Positions 1-6,902 of a stretch of 37,196 bases of DNA are shown piece by piece. Below the pieces are notes generated by a model. The model searched no databases. It saw nothing but the letters and a program-made list of their open reading frames with translations, and was not told where the DNA came from. Position numbers and translations under genes: made by a program. The stretch is from an uncultured Porphyromonadaceae bacterium (GTDB lineage Bacteria; Bacteroidota; Bacteroidia; Bacteroidales; Muribaculaceae), in assembly GCA_900555715.1 (NCBI GenBank), contig USMC01000025.1, positions 1 through 37,196 on the forward strand. Direction: 5' to 3'. The first letter of the stretch is position 1; each line of letters starts with the position of its first letter.

Positions 1-308
1 GCATCAACATCTCCAAGCCCGGCATCACTAAAGGACAGCACTGGCATAACACCAAATGGGAGCAGTTCATCGTCGTAAAAGGTCACGGTCTGATTCAGAT
101 GCGCAAGGAAGGAACAGATGAAGTACTTGAATACGAAGTTAGCGGCGACAAAATCCAGTCTGTCATCATGCTGCCAGGCTATACCCACAACATCATCAAC
201 CTCTCCGATACCGAAGACCTTGTAACAGTCATGTACTGCAACGAAATCTTCGATCCCAACCATCCGGACACTTATTTCGACCCAGTTGAGACAAAAGAAC
301 ACAAGTAA
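1..308 (+). CDS. capF: CapF-like capsular polysaccharide biosynthesis protein, C-terminal cupin part (5' end outside window)
   Basis: The reading frame is open from base 3 and ends at TAA 306-308; the N-terminal reductase part lies outside the window. The visible residues form a cupin: PGITKGQHWHNTKWEQF, then PGYTHNIIN and NEIFDPNHPDTYF near the end. This His-rich pattern is typical of the C-terminal domain of CapF, a bifunctional enzyme of UDP-N-acetyl-L-fucosamine (UDP-L-FucNAc) synthesis acting between CapE and CapG. The next gene is a CapG-like epimerase, which supports the call. The last residues (ETKEHK) are encoded by an 18-bp repeat that continues past the stop codon, so the extreme C-terminus may be a recent addition rather than conserved sequence. 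The family call is by recognition, not by search. Confidence 0.85.
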   Translation, partial: INISKPGITKGQHWHNTKWEQFIVVKGHGLIQMRKEGTDEVLEYEVSGDKIQSVIMLPGYTHNIINLSDTEDLVTVMYCNEIFDPNHPDTYFDPVETKEHK

Positions 309-344
309 GAGACAAAAGAACACAAGAAGACAGAAGAACATAAG
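288..344 (+). repeat. Three near-tandem 18-bp purine-rich units spanning the capF stop codon
   Basis: GAGACAAAAGAACACAAG occurs at 288-305 and again, identical, at 309-326, separated only by the stop codon TAA. A degenerate third unit, AAGACAGAAGAACATAAG, follows at 327-344. The array encodes the last residues of the CapF-like protein and extends into the spacer. Confidence 0.9.
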
Positions 345-437
345 TCTTTAATCTTCTGTCACCATTTCAATTCTCTGTTCCTCCTTCTGTTCTTCTGTCT
401 CGCCTTCTGTTTTTACAAATCTTTTTGTTCTTCTGTC
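328..437. repeat. Inverted repeats joining the purine-rich units to a TTCTGT-rich pyrimidine tract
   Basis: AGACAGAAGAACA (328-340) is perfectly complementary to TGTTCTTCTGTCT (388-400). A second copy of TGTTCTTCTGTC at 426-437 could pair with the same arm. The hexamer TTCTGT recurs about six times between 351 and 457, directly up to the epimerase start codon. The transcript could form either of two alternative hairpins. No function is recognised. Confidence 0.75.
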
Positions 438-459
438 CCCTTTTTCAACTTCTGTCTAT

Positions 460-1641
460 ATGAAAACTGATTATAAAGATATAAAATTCAAAGAAGACGG
501 ACGTCTCCGTCTCTTGATAATCGTCGGCACGCGTCCTGAGATTATCCGTCTGGCGGCTACAATCAACAAATGCCGTAAATATTTCGACACAATCCTTGCC
601 CATACAGGTCAGAACTACGACTACAACCTCAACGGCGTATTCTTTAAGGACCTCAAACTCGCAGACCCCGAGGTATACATGGATGCCGTGGGCGACGACC
701 TTGGCGCAACCGTGGGCAATATCATCAACTGTTCCTACAAGCTGATGGTCGACATCAAGCCCGATGCATTGCTTATCCTCGGCGATACCAACTCATGCCT
801 GAGCGCTATCGCCGCCAAACGTCTCCACATCCCCATCTTCCACATGGAGGCAGGCAACCGCTGCAAGGACGAATGTCTCCCCGAAGAGACCAACCGTCGC
901 ATCGTTGATATCATTTCCGACGTAAACCTTTGCTACTCAGAGCATGCACGCCGCTACCTCGCAGACTGCGGACTGCCAAAGGAACGCACTTATGTAACCG
1001 GTTCCCCTATGGCAGAAGTGCTCCATGCCAATTTGAAGGACATCGAAGCCAGCGACATCCACGCCCGTCTCGGACTGGAAAAAGGCAAATACATCCTGCT
1101 CAGCGCCCACCGCGAGGAGAACATCGACACCGAGAAGAACTTTCTTTCGCTCTTCAACGCCATCAATGCCATTGCAGAGAAATACGACATGCCGATTCTC
1201 TACAGTTGCCATCCTCGTAGCCGCAAGCGTCTCGAGCAGTCCGGCTTCAAGCTCGACCGCCGCGTGATACAGCATGAGCCGCTCGGCTTCCACGACTACA
1301 ATTGCCTGCAGATGAACGCTGCCGCCGTCATTTCTGACTCCGGCACACTTCCCGAAGAATCATCGTTCTTCACCTCGGTCGGACATCCCTTCCCCGCCAT
1401 CTGCATCCGCACCTCGACAGAGCGCCCCGAGTCGCTCGACAACGCCGGATTCATCCTTGCCGGCATCGACGAAAAGAGTCTCCTCCAAGCAGTCGACACA
1501 GCCATCGCCATGAACCGCAATCACGATGACGGCACGCCCGTCGACGTCTACGTCGGCGAAAACGTCAGCAACATCGTCGTCAAAATCATCCAGTCCTACG
1601 TCACAGTCGTCAACAAAATGGTCTGGAGAAAGGATCAATGA
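460..1641 (+). CDS. capG: Non-hydrolysing UDP-N-acetylhexosamine 2-epimerase, CapG/WbjD-like
   Basis: This 393-residue protein has the usual length of the WecB/CapG family. Visible motifs are GTRPE at 23-27, HTGQNYD at 48-54, HMEAGNR at 128-134, HREEN from 217 and DSGTLPEE from 293, which together form the UDP-sugar binding and catalytic set of the family. These enzymes invert C2 of UDP-HexNAc in the cytoplasm. Lying directly after a CapF-like gene, it most likely makes UDP-N-acetyl-L-fucosamine from UDP-N-acetyl-L-pneumosamine; plain WecB activity (UDP-ManNAc) is the alternative. It overlaps the next gene by ATGA. Its codon use is visibly more GC/C-ending than that of the following glycosyltransferase, suggesting a mosaic locus. 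Confidence 0.9.
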   Translation: MKTDYKDIKFKEDGRLRLLIIVGTRPEIIRLAATINKCRKYFDTILAHTGQNYDYNLNGVFFKDLKLADPEVYMDAVGDDLGATVGNIINCSYKLMVDIKPDALLILGDTNSCLSAIAAKRLHIPIFHMEAGNRCKDECLPEETNRRIVDIISDVNLCYSEHARRYLADCGLPKERTYVTGSPMAEVLHANLKDIEASDIHARLGLEKGKYILLSAHREENIDTEKNFLSLFNAINAIAEKYDMPILYSCHPRSRKRLEQSGFKLDRRVIQHEPLGFHDYNCLQMNAAAVISDSGTLPEESSFFTSVGHPFPAICIRTSTERPESLDNAGFILAGIDEKSLLQAVDTAIAMNRNHDDGTPVDVYVGENVSNIVVKIIQSYVTVVNKMVWRKDQ

Positions 1642-2837
1642 AGATTCTTATTGTATCGCAATATTATTACCCGGAGCAATTCCAGATTAATGAGATTGCT
1701 CCGGAGCTCGTACGTCGTGGACATGAGGTAACAGTGTTGTGCGGAACGCCCAACTATCCTAAAGGAGAGATTTTCCCCGGATACGAGAATGTATCTAAGT
1801 CAGAAGAAACAATATCGGGAGTTAAGGTCATTCGAGTACGTCAGAAACCACGTGGACATAATCCATTTTCATTAATTCGGAATTACATTAGTTATGTGAA
1901 GGCAGCCAATAGATATCTGAACAAACTTGATAAAGACTACGATATCGTTCTCGGCTATCAGCTTTCACCGGTTACATCAATGTTACCGGCGGTAAAGTTC
2001 GCACGAGCTAATAACATTCCCCTGTTACTGTATGTCCTTGATATATGGCCCGTCTCGGGACAATCACACCTGCCGATTAAGAACGGATTAATATACAGTT
2101 GGCTTAAGAATCTGTCGCGTAAAATCTATAATTCGGCAAATCGTATATTGGTAACTTCACGACCGTTTATAGATTATCTCCATAAAACGAATGACGTACA
2201 AGTGGAGAAAATGGGATATCTCCCGCAACATGCTGACGCCTCGATGCTTGATATGGATTTAAGCAGTAATGGTTCTAAGACGGCAAACTTCATGTTTGCC
2301 GGGAATCTCGGCGCCGGTGCGACACTGGACGTTATTATCGAGGCAGCATCAATCCTTGGAACGGAACCGGATTATTTGATTCACTTTGTCGGAGACGGTT
2401 CTCAACGCTCGAAATTAGAAAAGATGACCGCCGAAATGGGACTGACCGAGAAGATTGTCTTCCATGGTAACAAAAGCCGTGCTGAAATGCCTCGTTACTA
2501 CCAAATGGCGGATGCATTACTGATAACTCTGAGAGGCAATAACGAAGTCGGCAATACCATGCCGGGAAAGTTGCAGATGTACATGACAACTGGTAAGCCA
2601 ATTTTCGGTGCCATTAACGGAGCCGCAAACGAAATAATCACCGAATCTGAATGCGGTAGATGTGTGCGAGCTGGTGATGCTGAAGGATTGGCACGGATAA
2701 TGACCGACTTTATATCTCATAAAGAGACATATTCACATTGCGGGACAAATGCACGCCGATACTTCAAAGACAATTTCACTCTTGAGAAATTTATGTCGGC
2801 TTTAGATACCGAATTATACAATTTGTGCAAAAGATGA
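1638..2837 (+). CDS. wbuB: GT4-family glycosyltransferase, WbuB-like (probable L-fucosaminyl transferase)
   Basis: This 399-residue cytoplasmic GT-B enzyme starts with MKILIVSQYYYPEQFQINEI, the typical opening of WbuB-type GT4 proteins. The C-terminal donor domain holds GNLGAGATLD (about 222-231) and NTMPGKLQMYMTTGKPI (about 302-318), followed by the acidic NEIITESECG segment. WbuB proteins transfer N-acetyl-fucosamine-type residues onto a lipid-linked acceptor, which matches the CapF/CapG supply immediately upstream and the WbuC-like cupin at the end of the cluster. The start overlaps the epimerase stop (ATGA), so translation is probably coupled. The gene is more AT-rich than its upstream neighbour. 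Fold and family are clear; the sugar specificity is inferred from context. Confidence 0.85.
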   Translation: MKILIVSQYYYPEQFQINEIAPELVRRGHEVTVLCGTPNYPKGEIFPGYENVSKSEETISGVKVIRVRQKPRGHNPFSLIRNYISYVKAANRYLNKLDKDYDIVLGYQLSPVTSMLPAVKFARANNIPLLLYVLDIWPVSGQSHLPIKNGLIYSWLKNLSRKIYNSANRILVTSRPFIDYLHKTNDVQVEKMGYLPQHADASMLDMDLSSNGSKTANFMFAGNLGAGATLDVIIEAASILGTEPDYLIHFVGDGSQRSKLEKMTAEMGLTEKIVFHGNKSRAEMPRYYQMADALLITLRGNNEVGNTMPGKLQMYMTTGKPIFGAINGAANEIITESECGRCVRAGDAEGLARIMTDFISHKETYSHCGTNARRYFKDNFTLEKFMSALDTELYNLCKR

Positions 2838-3862
2838 AGTTCAAAAAACTTGCTAAGGGCAGGGCTTTGTATGTTACCCCAGATGTCATCTGGATTGCTA
2901 AGGGGATGACATTTTATGGCATTACATATGACGGGAAGCGTTGCACGCCTAAATATAAAGTCGGAAGTACAATAGAGCGGCTGATAGGCACATTCCGCTT
3001 GTCACGGCAGGCTCTGCGGGTTGGAATCCATCATCTTCTACCTCTCTCCAATGGAAATCTTCTGGTGACGGCTAAGCGCAGAACGTATATTCTTGACAAG
3101 GATGGAAAAGTCGTAAATATTTTCCAGGGTTATCAAGGGAACAAGCCGGGACATCAGGGCGTATGTCTCGCGCCGAACGGTTCGATATTCTTTGGCGAAT
3201 ATCTCCTCAATACCGACCGATCCAAACCGGTGAATCTCTACCGCAGCACAGATAATGGAAATAGTTTTCAGATAATCAAGACTTTTCCTGCCGGCGATGT
3301 CCGCCATATACATTTCATCAAATGGGACCCATACGAAAAGTGCCTTTGGTTAGGAACCGGTGACTATGGCGAAAACAATCACGAAAACCGCCTTTACCGA
3401 AGTGCCGACAACGGTGACAGCTGGGAACTTATCGGTTCGGGCTCTCAGGACTGGCGTGCGATCGGCGTATGTTTCACTCCGACACATCTTGTATGGGGTA
3501 CCGATGCCGGAAGTTGTCCGGACACGGTTCATCTTGTCCGCATGTCACGCGAAACTCATCAGCTGGAGATACTTGAAGATTTCGAAGGTCCGTGTCATGG
3601 ATGCGCTTCGTTTGCCGATGGACGAGTATTCTTCTCTACAGGTGTCGAAGGCGGCGAGAATGAAAAAGATAATAAATCCAGAATGAAGATATTTGACGGA
3701 GATAAAACAGCAAATATATTGGAACTCCCGAAAGACCTGTGGCCTCTGATAGTTCAATATGGTGTGATGAGGTTCCCGCTTGGAACAGACCAATGTAAAA
3801 GAATGGTATTTACCACTATGGGACTGACATCTCATGGTGAAACCGTCATGATAGAGAATTAA
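2834..3862 (+). CDS. Asp-box (BNR/sialidase-like) beta-propeller protein of the polysaccharide locus
   Basis: Two Asp-box motifs are readable, STDNGNSF and SADNGDSWE, each at a blade turn of the sialidase/BNR propeller fold. Other blade-like repeats (YILDKDGKVV, VCLAPNGSIFFGEY, CHGCASFADGRVFFSTG) fill the rest. There is no signal peptide or membrane segment, so it should act in the cytoplasm, unlike secreted sialidases. I start it at ATG 2834, which gives a 4-bp ATGA overlap with the glycosyltransferase and 342 residues; an in-frame ATG at 2825 would add three residues. It lies between a glycosyltransferase and an ATP-grasp enzyme. The catalytic Arg triad and Tyr of true sialidases could not be identified, so a scaffold, lyase or epimerase role is equally possible. 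Confidence 0.7.
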   Translation: MKFKKLAKGRALYVTPDVIWIAKGMTFYGITYDGKRCTPKYKVGSTIERLIGTFRLSRQALRVGIHHLLPLSNGNLLVTAKRRTYILDKDGKVVNIFQGYQGNKPGHQGVCLAPNGSIFFGEYLLNTDRSKPVNLYRSTDNGNSFQIIKTFPAGDVRHIHFIKWDPYEKCLWLGTGDYGENNHENRLYRSADNGDSWELIGSGSQDWRAIGVCFTPTHLVWGTDAGSCPDTVHLVRMSRETHQLEILEDFEGPCHGCASFADGRVFFSTGVEGGENEKDNKSRMKIFDGDKTANILELPKDLWPLIVQYGVMRFPLGTDQCKRMVFTTMGLTSHGETVMIEN

Positions 3863-3865
3863 GAT

Positions 3866-5026
3866 ATGCCTAAAGTTCTGATTTTAGACGGTGATGCTGC
3901 TCATGCAGTTGCCATGATGGAATGCCTGACAGCTTCGGGATATGAGCCGTCGGTGCTATGCCATGAGAAGAACAGCTATGGTTATCATTCAAGAATGGCA
4001 GTGTCCAGGTATCTCGGACCAGACTCTCATGAAACAGATGCGTATCTTTCATATTTGACAGAACTTCTATCTAAACAGAAGTTTGATGTTCTGATTCCAA
4101 CTTCCGATGTGACGGCTGAGATTCTGAGCAAGTATAAAGATAAGCTTCAGCAATTCTCAGCTATTCTGATGCCGGATTTAGATGTTTTCATGAAAGCTTA
4201 CGATAAGAATAAGCTCATGAATTTATGTCGTGAGAAAGGGTATCCCCATCCTCTGACAATTGATCTGAATTCATTAAATGGCAACTTCGAGGAACTTAAA
4301 AAATTTCCGTATCCTGCATTAATTAAACCGAATCTCACCTCAGGAGCAAGAGGTATGACTCTGGTAAATAGTTATGAGGATTTTATGAATGAGTATCCAC
4401 TCATTCATCAGAATTTCGGAGAGTGTCATTTGCAGCAGTATATCCAGCCCGGAGGACGACAAGTCAAGATACAGATATTTACTGATAAGGACTGCAATGC
4501 GATTTATAGTTCTGCGATATGGAAACAACGTTATTATCCGGTCAAAGGAGGTAGCAGTTGCTGTAATATCACAATATCAGAACCTGAATATTGTAAAATT
4601 TGCTCCTCGGTGCTCAAGGATATCGGGTGGACCGGTTTTGCCGATTTCGACTTGATAGAAAATCCTGCAACCGGCGAGCTGCTTATCATGGAGATTAATC
4701 CACGAACTCCAGCCTGCGTACGCTCGGTTTACAAATCGGGTCTTGATTTTGCCACTATGATTGCCGATGCGAGCCTTGCGCTGCCTGTCAGACAATATAC
4801 TTATAAACCTGGCAAGCGGTTAAGGCATCTGGGTTTTGACATCCTTTGGTTTCTTAAAAGCTCAGATCGTTTTAAGGCAAGTCCATCATGGTTCAAATTA
4901 TTAGGGAAGGATACTTATTATCAGGACTGGGTAAAAGGTAATTTCGCCTCTTTCTTCTTCGGAACGATAGGCAATATCAATAAAATACTCAATCCGGAAT
5001 TCAGAAAAGCAAAATCAGGAATATAA
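3866..5026 (+). CDS. ATP-grasp domain ligase of the polysaccharide locus
   Basis: The 386-residue protein follows the ATP-grasp plan. An N-terminal Rossmann-like preATP-grasp half (MPKVLILDGDAAHAVAMMECL) leads to the ATP-binding core, with PALIKPNLTSGARGMTLV (about 150-167) and LQQYIQPGGRQVKI, then the Mg-binding segment LLIMEINPRTPACV (about 272-285). The layout resembles carbamoyl-phosphate-synthase-like ATP-grasp proteins that join a carboxylate to an amine through an acyl phosphate. The next gene is a PIG-L deacetylase, which could expose a sugar amine. An amino-acid or acyl transfer to an amino-sugar is therefore a reasonable inference, though the substrate is not readable. It starts 3 bp after the propeller gene, so co-translation is likely. 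Confidence 0.8.
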   Translation: MPKVLILDGDAAHAVAMMECLTASGYEPSVLCHEKNSYGYHSRMAVSRYLGPDSHETDAYLSYLTELLSKQKFDVLIPTSDVTAEILSKYKDKLQQFSAILMPDLDVFMKAYDKNKLMNLCREKGYPHPLTIDLNSLNGNFEELKKFPYPALIKPNLTSGARGMTLVNSYEDFMNEYPLIHQNFGECHLQQYIQPGGRQVKIQIFTDKDCNAIYSSAIWKQRYYPVKGGSSCCNITISEPEYCKICSSVLKDIGWTGFADFDLIENPATGELLIMEINPRTPACVRSVYKSGLDFATMIADASLALPVRQYTYKPGKRLRHLGFDILWFLKSSDRFKASPSWFKLLGKDTYYQDWVKGNFASFFFGTIGNINKILNPEFRKAKSGI

Positions 5027-5038
5027 TTCAGTAAAAAT

Positions 5039-5719
5039 ATGAAATACCTCATAGTAGTAGCTCATCCCGATGATGAAGTGTTGGGAGCGGGCGCATCGAT
5101 ATATAAATGGACTCATAACGGTGATTCTGTCGATGTTTGCATAATGTCGACAGATGCCAAGGCTCGCGCTTTTCGTCCGGGGGATAATGAACTGAACGAC
5201 GATTTGAATTCATCGTCAGATTATCTTGGAATAGGACAGAAGTTTGAATATACTTTCCCGAATATTGAGATGAATTCTGTTCCGCATCTTCAACTTGTAC
5301 AGGCTGTGGAAAAAGCCATAATGGAAAGTAAACCTGATATTGTCATTACTCATCATCCTGCGGACACTAACAACGATCATCTCCAGACATCTCTTGCCTG
5401 TCAGGAGGCAATCCGGCTACATCAGCGTAGACCTGAAGCAAAGCATATCAATGAGGTGTGGTATATGGAGGTGCCTTCCTGCTCGGAATGGGCTATCAAC
5501 AGTGCTTTCCAGAAATTTACACCGAACTGCTATGTTGAGGTCGGTGAGGAATGTGTCGATGCCAAGATTAAGGCTTTATCAATGTATCGCGGCGTGATGC
5601 GTCCGTATCCACATCCACGCAGCGGCGAATATATCAAAGGACTTGCGGCTATACGCGGTAGTGAATGGGGATTGAATTACGCAGAAGCTTTCCAGACAGT
5701 TCTTAGAAATTATGTATAA
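5039..5719 (+). CDS. PIG-L/LmbE family N-acetyl-sugar deacetylase
   Basis: The zinc-binding signature AHPDDE lies at residues 8-13 and the second metal/catalytic motif HHPADTNNDH at about 103-112. Both are hallmarks of PIG-L/LmbE metalloenzymes, which remove N-acetyl groups from GlcNAc-type sugars. The 226-residue length is normal for the family, and there is no signal peptide, so it acts on cytoplasmic nucleotide-sugar or inner-leaflet lipid-linked substrates. It lies between the ATP-grasp gene and the initiating transferase and overlaps the latter by 8 bp. Deacetylation followed by re-acylation by the ATP-grasp enzyme is the inferred joint role. Confidence 0.88.
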   Translation: MKYLIVVAHPDDEVLGAGASIYKWTHNGDSVDVCIMSTDAKARAFRPGDNELNDDLNSSSDYLGIGQKFEYTFPNIEMNSVPHLQLVQAVEKAIMESKPDIVITHHPADTNNDHLQTSLACQEAIRLHQRRPEAKHINEVWYMEVPSCSEWAINSAFQKFTPNCYVEVGEECVDAKIKALSMYRGVMRPYPHPRSGEYIKGLAAIRGSEWGLNYAEAFQTVLRNYV

Positions 5720-6380
5720 GCATACCAAGCGTTTCATTGATATTATTTGTGCGACAATAGGCATTGCCGGCACATCTCCACTATGGCTGTTTGCTATTAT
5801 AGGCATACTGGTATCCGATCCCGGAAATATTTTCTATACATCCACGCGCATTGGGAAAGACAATAAGCCGTTCAGGATGTATAAGTTCCGATCAATGAGG
5901 ACTGCGAAAGGTGCAGACGAATCAAGTCTGCGCGCAGACAGCAACCGTATATTTGCATTCGGCAAATTATTGAGAGACCTGAAGATTGACGAACTTCCTC
6001 AGCTATTGAATATCCTCAACGGTTCTATGTCGGTAATCGGTCCGCGTCCGGTGGCTAATGATCAGAAGGAATTATTCCGCGTAGACCGTTGGAATAAATC
6101 AGCACAAGTTCCGGTAGGTCTCAGCGGACCCGCAGCACTCTATGACTTCATATACGGCGATTATATAACTGACGAAAACGAGTATATGGAAAAAGTATTT
6201 CCCACGCGCCGTGAACTCGAAGTAACCTATGTTGATAAACAAAGTTTAGGCTATGATACGAAGATGGTAGTTTATACCGTTATATGTATTATATATCGCG
6301 TTTTCGGTAAGAATCCGGACTGGATGCTCCGTGAATTCATTACCGACGCAGAACAATCTATTAAAGAGAATAGTCTATGA
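5712..6380 (+). CDS. Initiating sugar-phosphate transferase (polyprenol-phosphate glycosyl-1-phosphate transferase, WcaJ/PglC type)
   Basis: The 222-residue protein has one N-terminal hydrophobic segment (about 8-33, a re-entrant membrane helix in the PglC type) and the bacterial sugar transferase signatures: TRIGKDNKPFRMYKFRSM at about 46-63, the catalytic DELPQLLNIL near 95, and MSVIGPRPV shortly after. Such enzymes start repeat-unit synthesis by moving a sugar-1-phosphate from a UDP-sugar to undecaprenyl phosphate at the inner membrane. The short length means the small, PglC-like form rather than the long WbaP form. A start overlapping the PIG-L gene and an end overlapping the cupin gene place it firmly in the operon. 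The sugar it transfers cannot be told from sequence. Confidence 0.92.
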   Translation: MYKHTKRFIDIICATIGIAGTSPLWLFAIIGILVSDPGNIFYTSTRIGKDNKPFRMYKFRSMRTAKGADESSLRADSNRIFAFGKLLRDLKIDELPQLLNILNGSMSVIGPRPVANDQKELFRVDRWNKSAQVPVGLSGPAALYDFIYGDYITDENEYMEKVFPTRRELEVTYVDKQSLGYDTKMVVYTVICIIYRVFGKNPDWMLREFITDAEQSIKENSL

Positions 6381-6766
6381 TTATCAACGACGAACTGCTT
6401 GACGAAATATTAGATAAGGCGAAAGAAAGTCCGCGGTTGCGGATGAATATGGATTTGCGAAATTCCGGCGAAGACAAATCGCAGCGGATGCTAAATGTCA
6501 TGCTGCCGGGAACAGTCGTGCCAATCCACCGGCATCGCGAAACTTCCGAGACAACGATGATAGTGCGCGGAAAGCTGTTCATGGTATTTTATGACGACCT
6601 TGGAGGACAGACTGAGCGATACCTTCTTGACTTGACCATCGGCAACTACGGCGTCCAGATTCCGAAAGGGCAATGGCATTCAGTCGAAGTGATCGAGCCG
6701 TCTGCAATCATAGAGTTCAAAGATGGCGCCTACGCTCCTAACGCTCCGGAAGACGTAATGGATTGA
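6377..6766 (+). CDS. wbuC: WbuC-like cupin-fold protein
   Basis: This 129-residue single-domain cupin has the metal-binding pattern PIHRHRETSETTMIVRG (about 50-66) and a second His in QWHSVEV (about 98-104). Length and pattern match the WbuC family, small cupins repeatedly found beside WbuB in O-antigen and capsule loci; their biochemical role is unsettled. It overlaps the sugar transferase by ATGA and is the last gene of the operon. The presence of both WbuB- and WbuC-like proteins here supports the FucNAc-polysaccharide assignment. Confidence 0.85.
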   Translation: MIINDELLDEILDKAKESPRLRMNMDLRNSGEDKSQRMLNVMLPGTVVPIHRHRETSETTMIVRGKLFMVFYDDLGGQTERYLLDLTIGNYGVQIPKGQWHSVEVIEPSAIIEFKDGAYAPNAPEDVMD

Positions 6767-6833
6767 TTATTCATGCAATACGGAATACGCTCGGAGTGTA
6801 ATTGTTAAACTATGTTATTTCTTTGATCAAAGT

Positions 6834-6864
6834 TTTGTGGGGTACGTGATTTGTGGTAATTTTG
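6834..6864 (+). promoter_or_regulatory. Bacteroides-type promoter for the fimbrillin-like lipoprotein gene
   Basis: TTTG at 6834-6837 and TAATTTTG at 6857-6864 are 19 bp apart, matching the -33 TTTG and -7 TAnnTTTG consensus of the Bacteroidota primary sigma factor. Transcription would start near 6870, about 30 nt before the ATG at 6903. Confidence 0.85.
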
Positions 6865-6902
6865 AATGTTAAAAAATATAATTAACTAAAACACTCAAAA
6901 CT

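Noticed and set aside
288..459. CRISPR-like array in the repeat-rich spacer
   Set aside because: Units are adjacent with no unique spacers and no cas genes are present.
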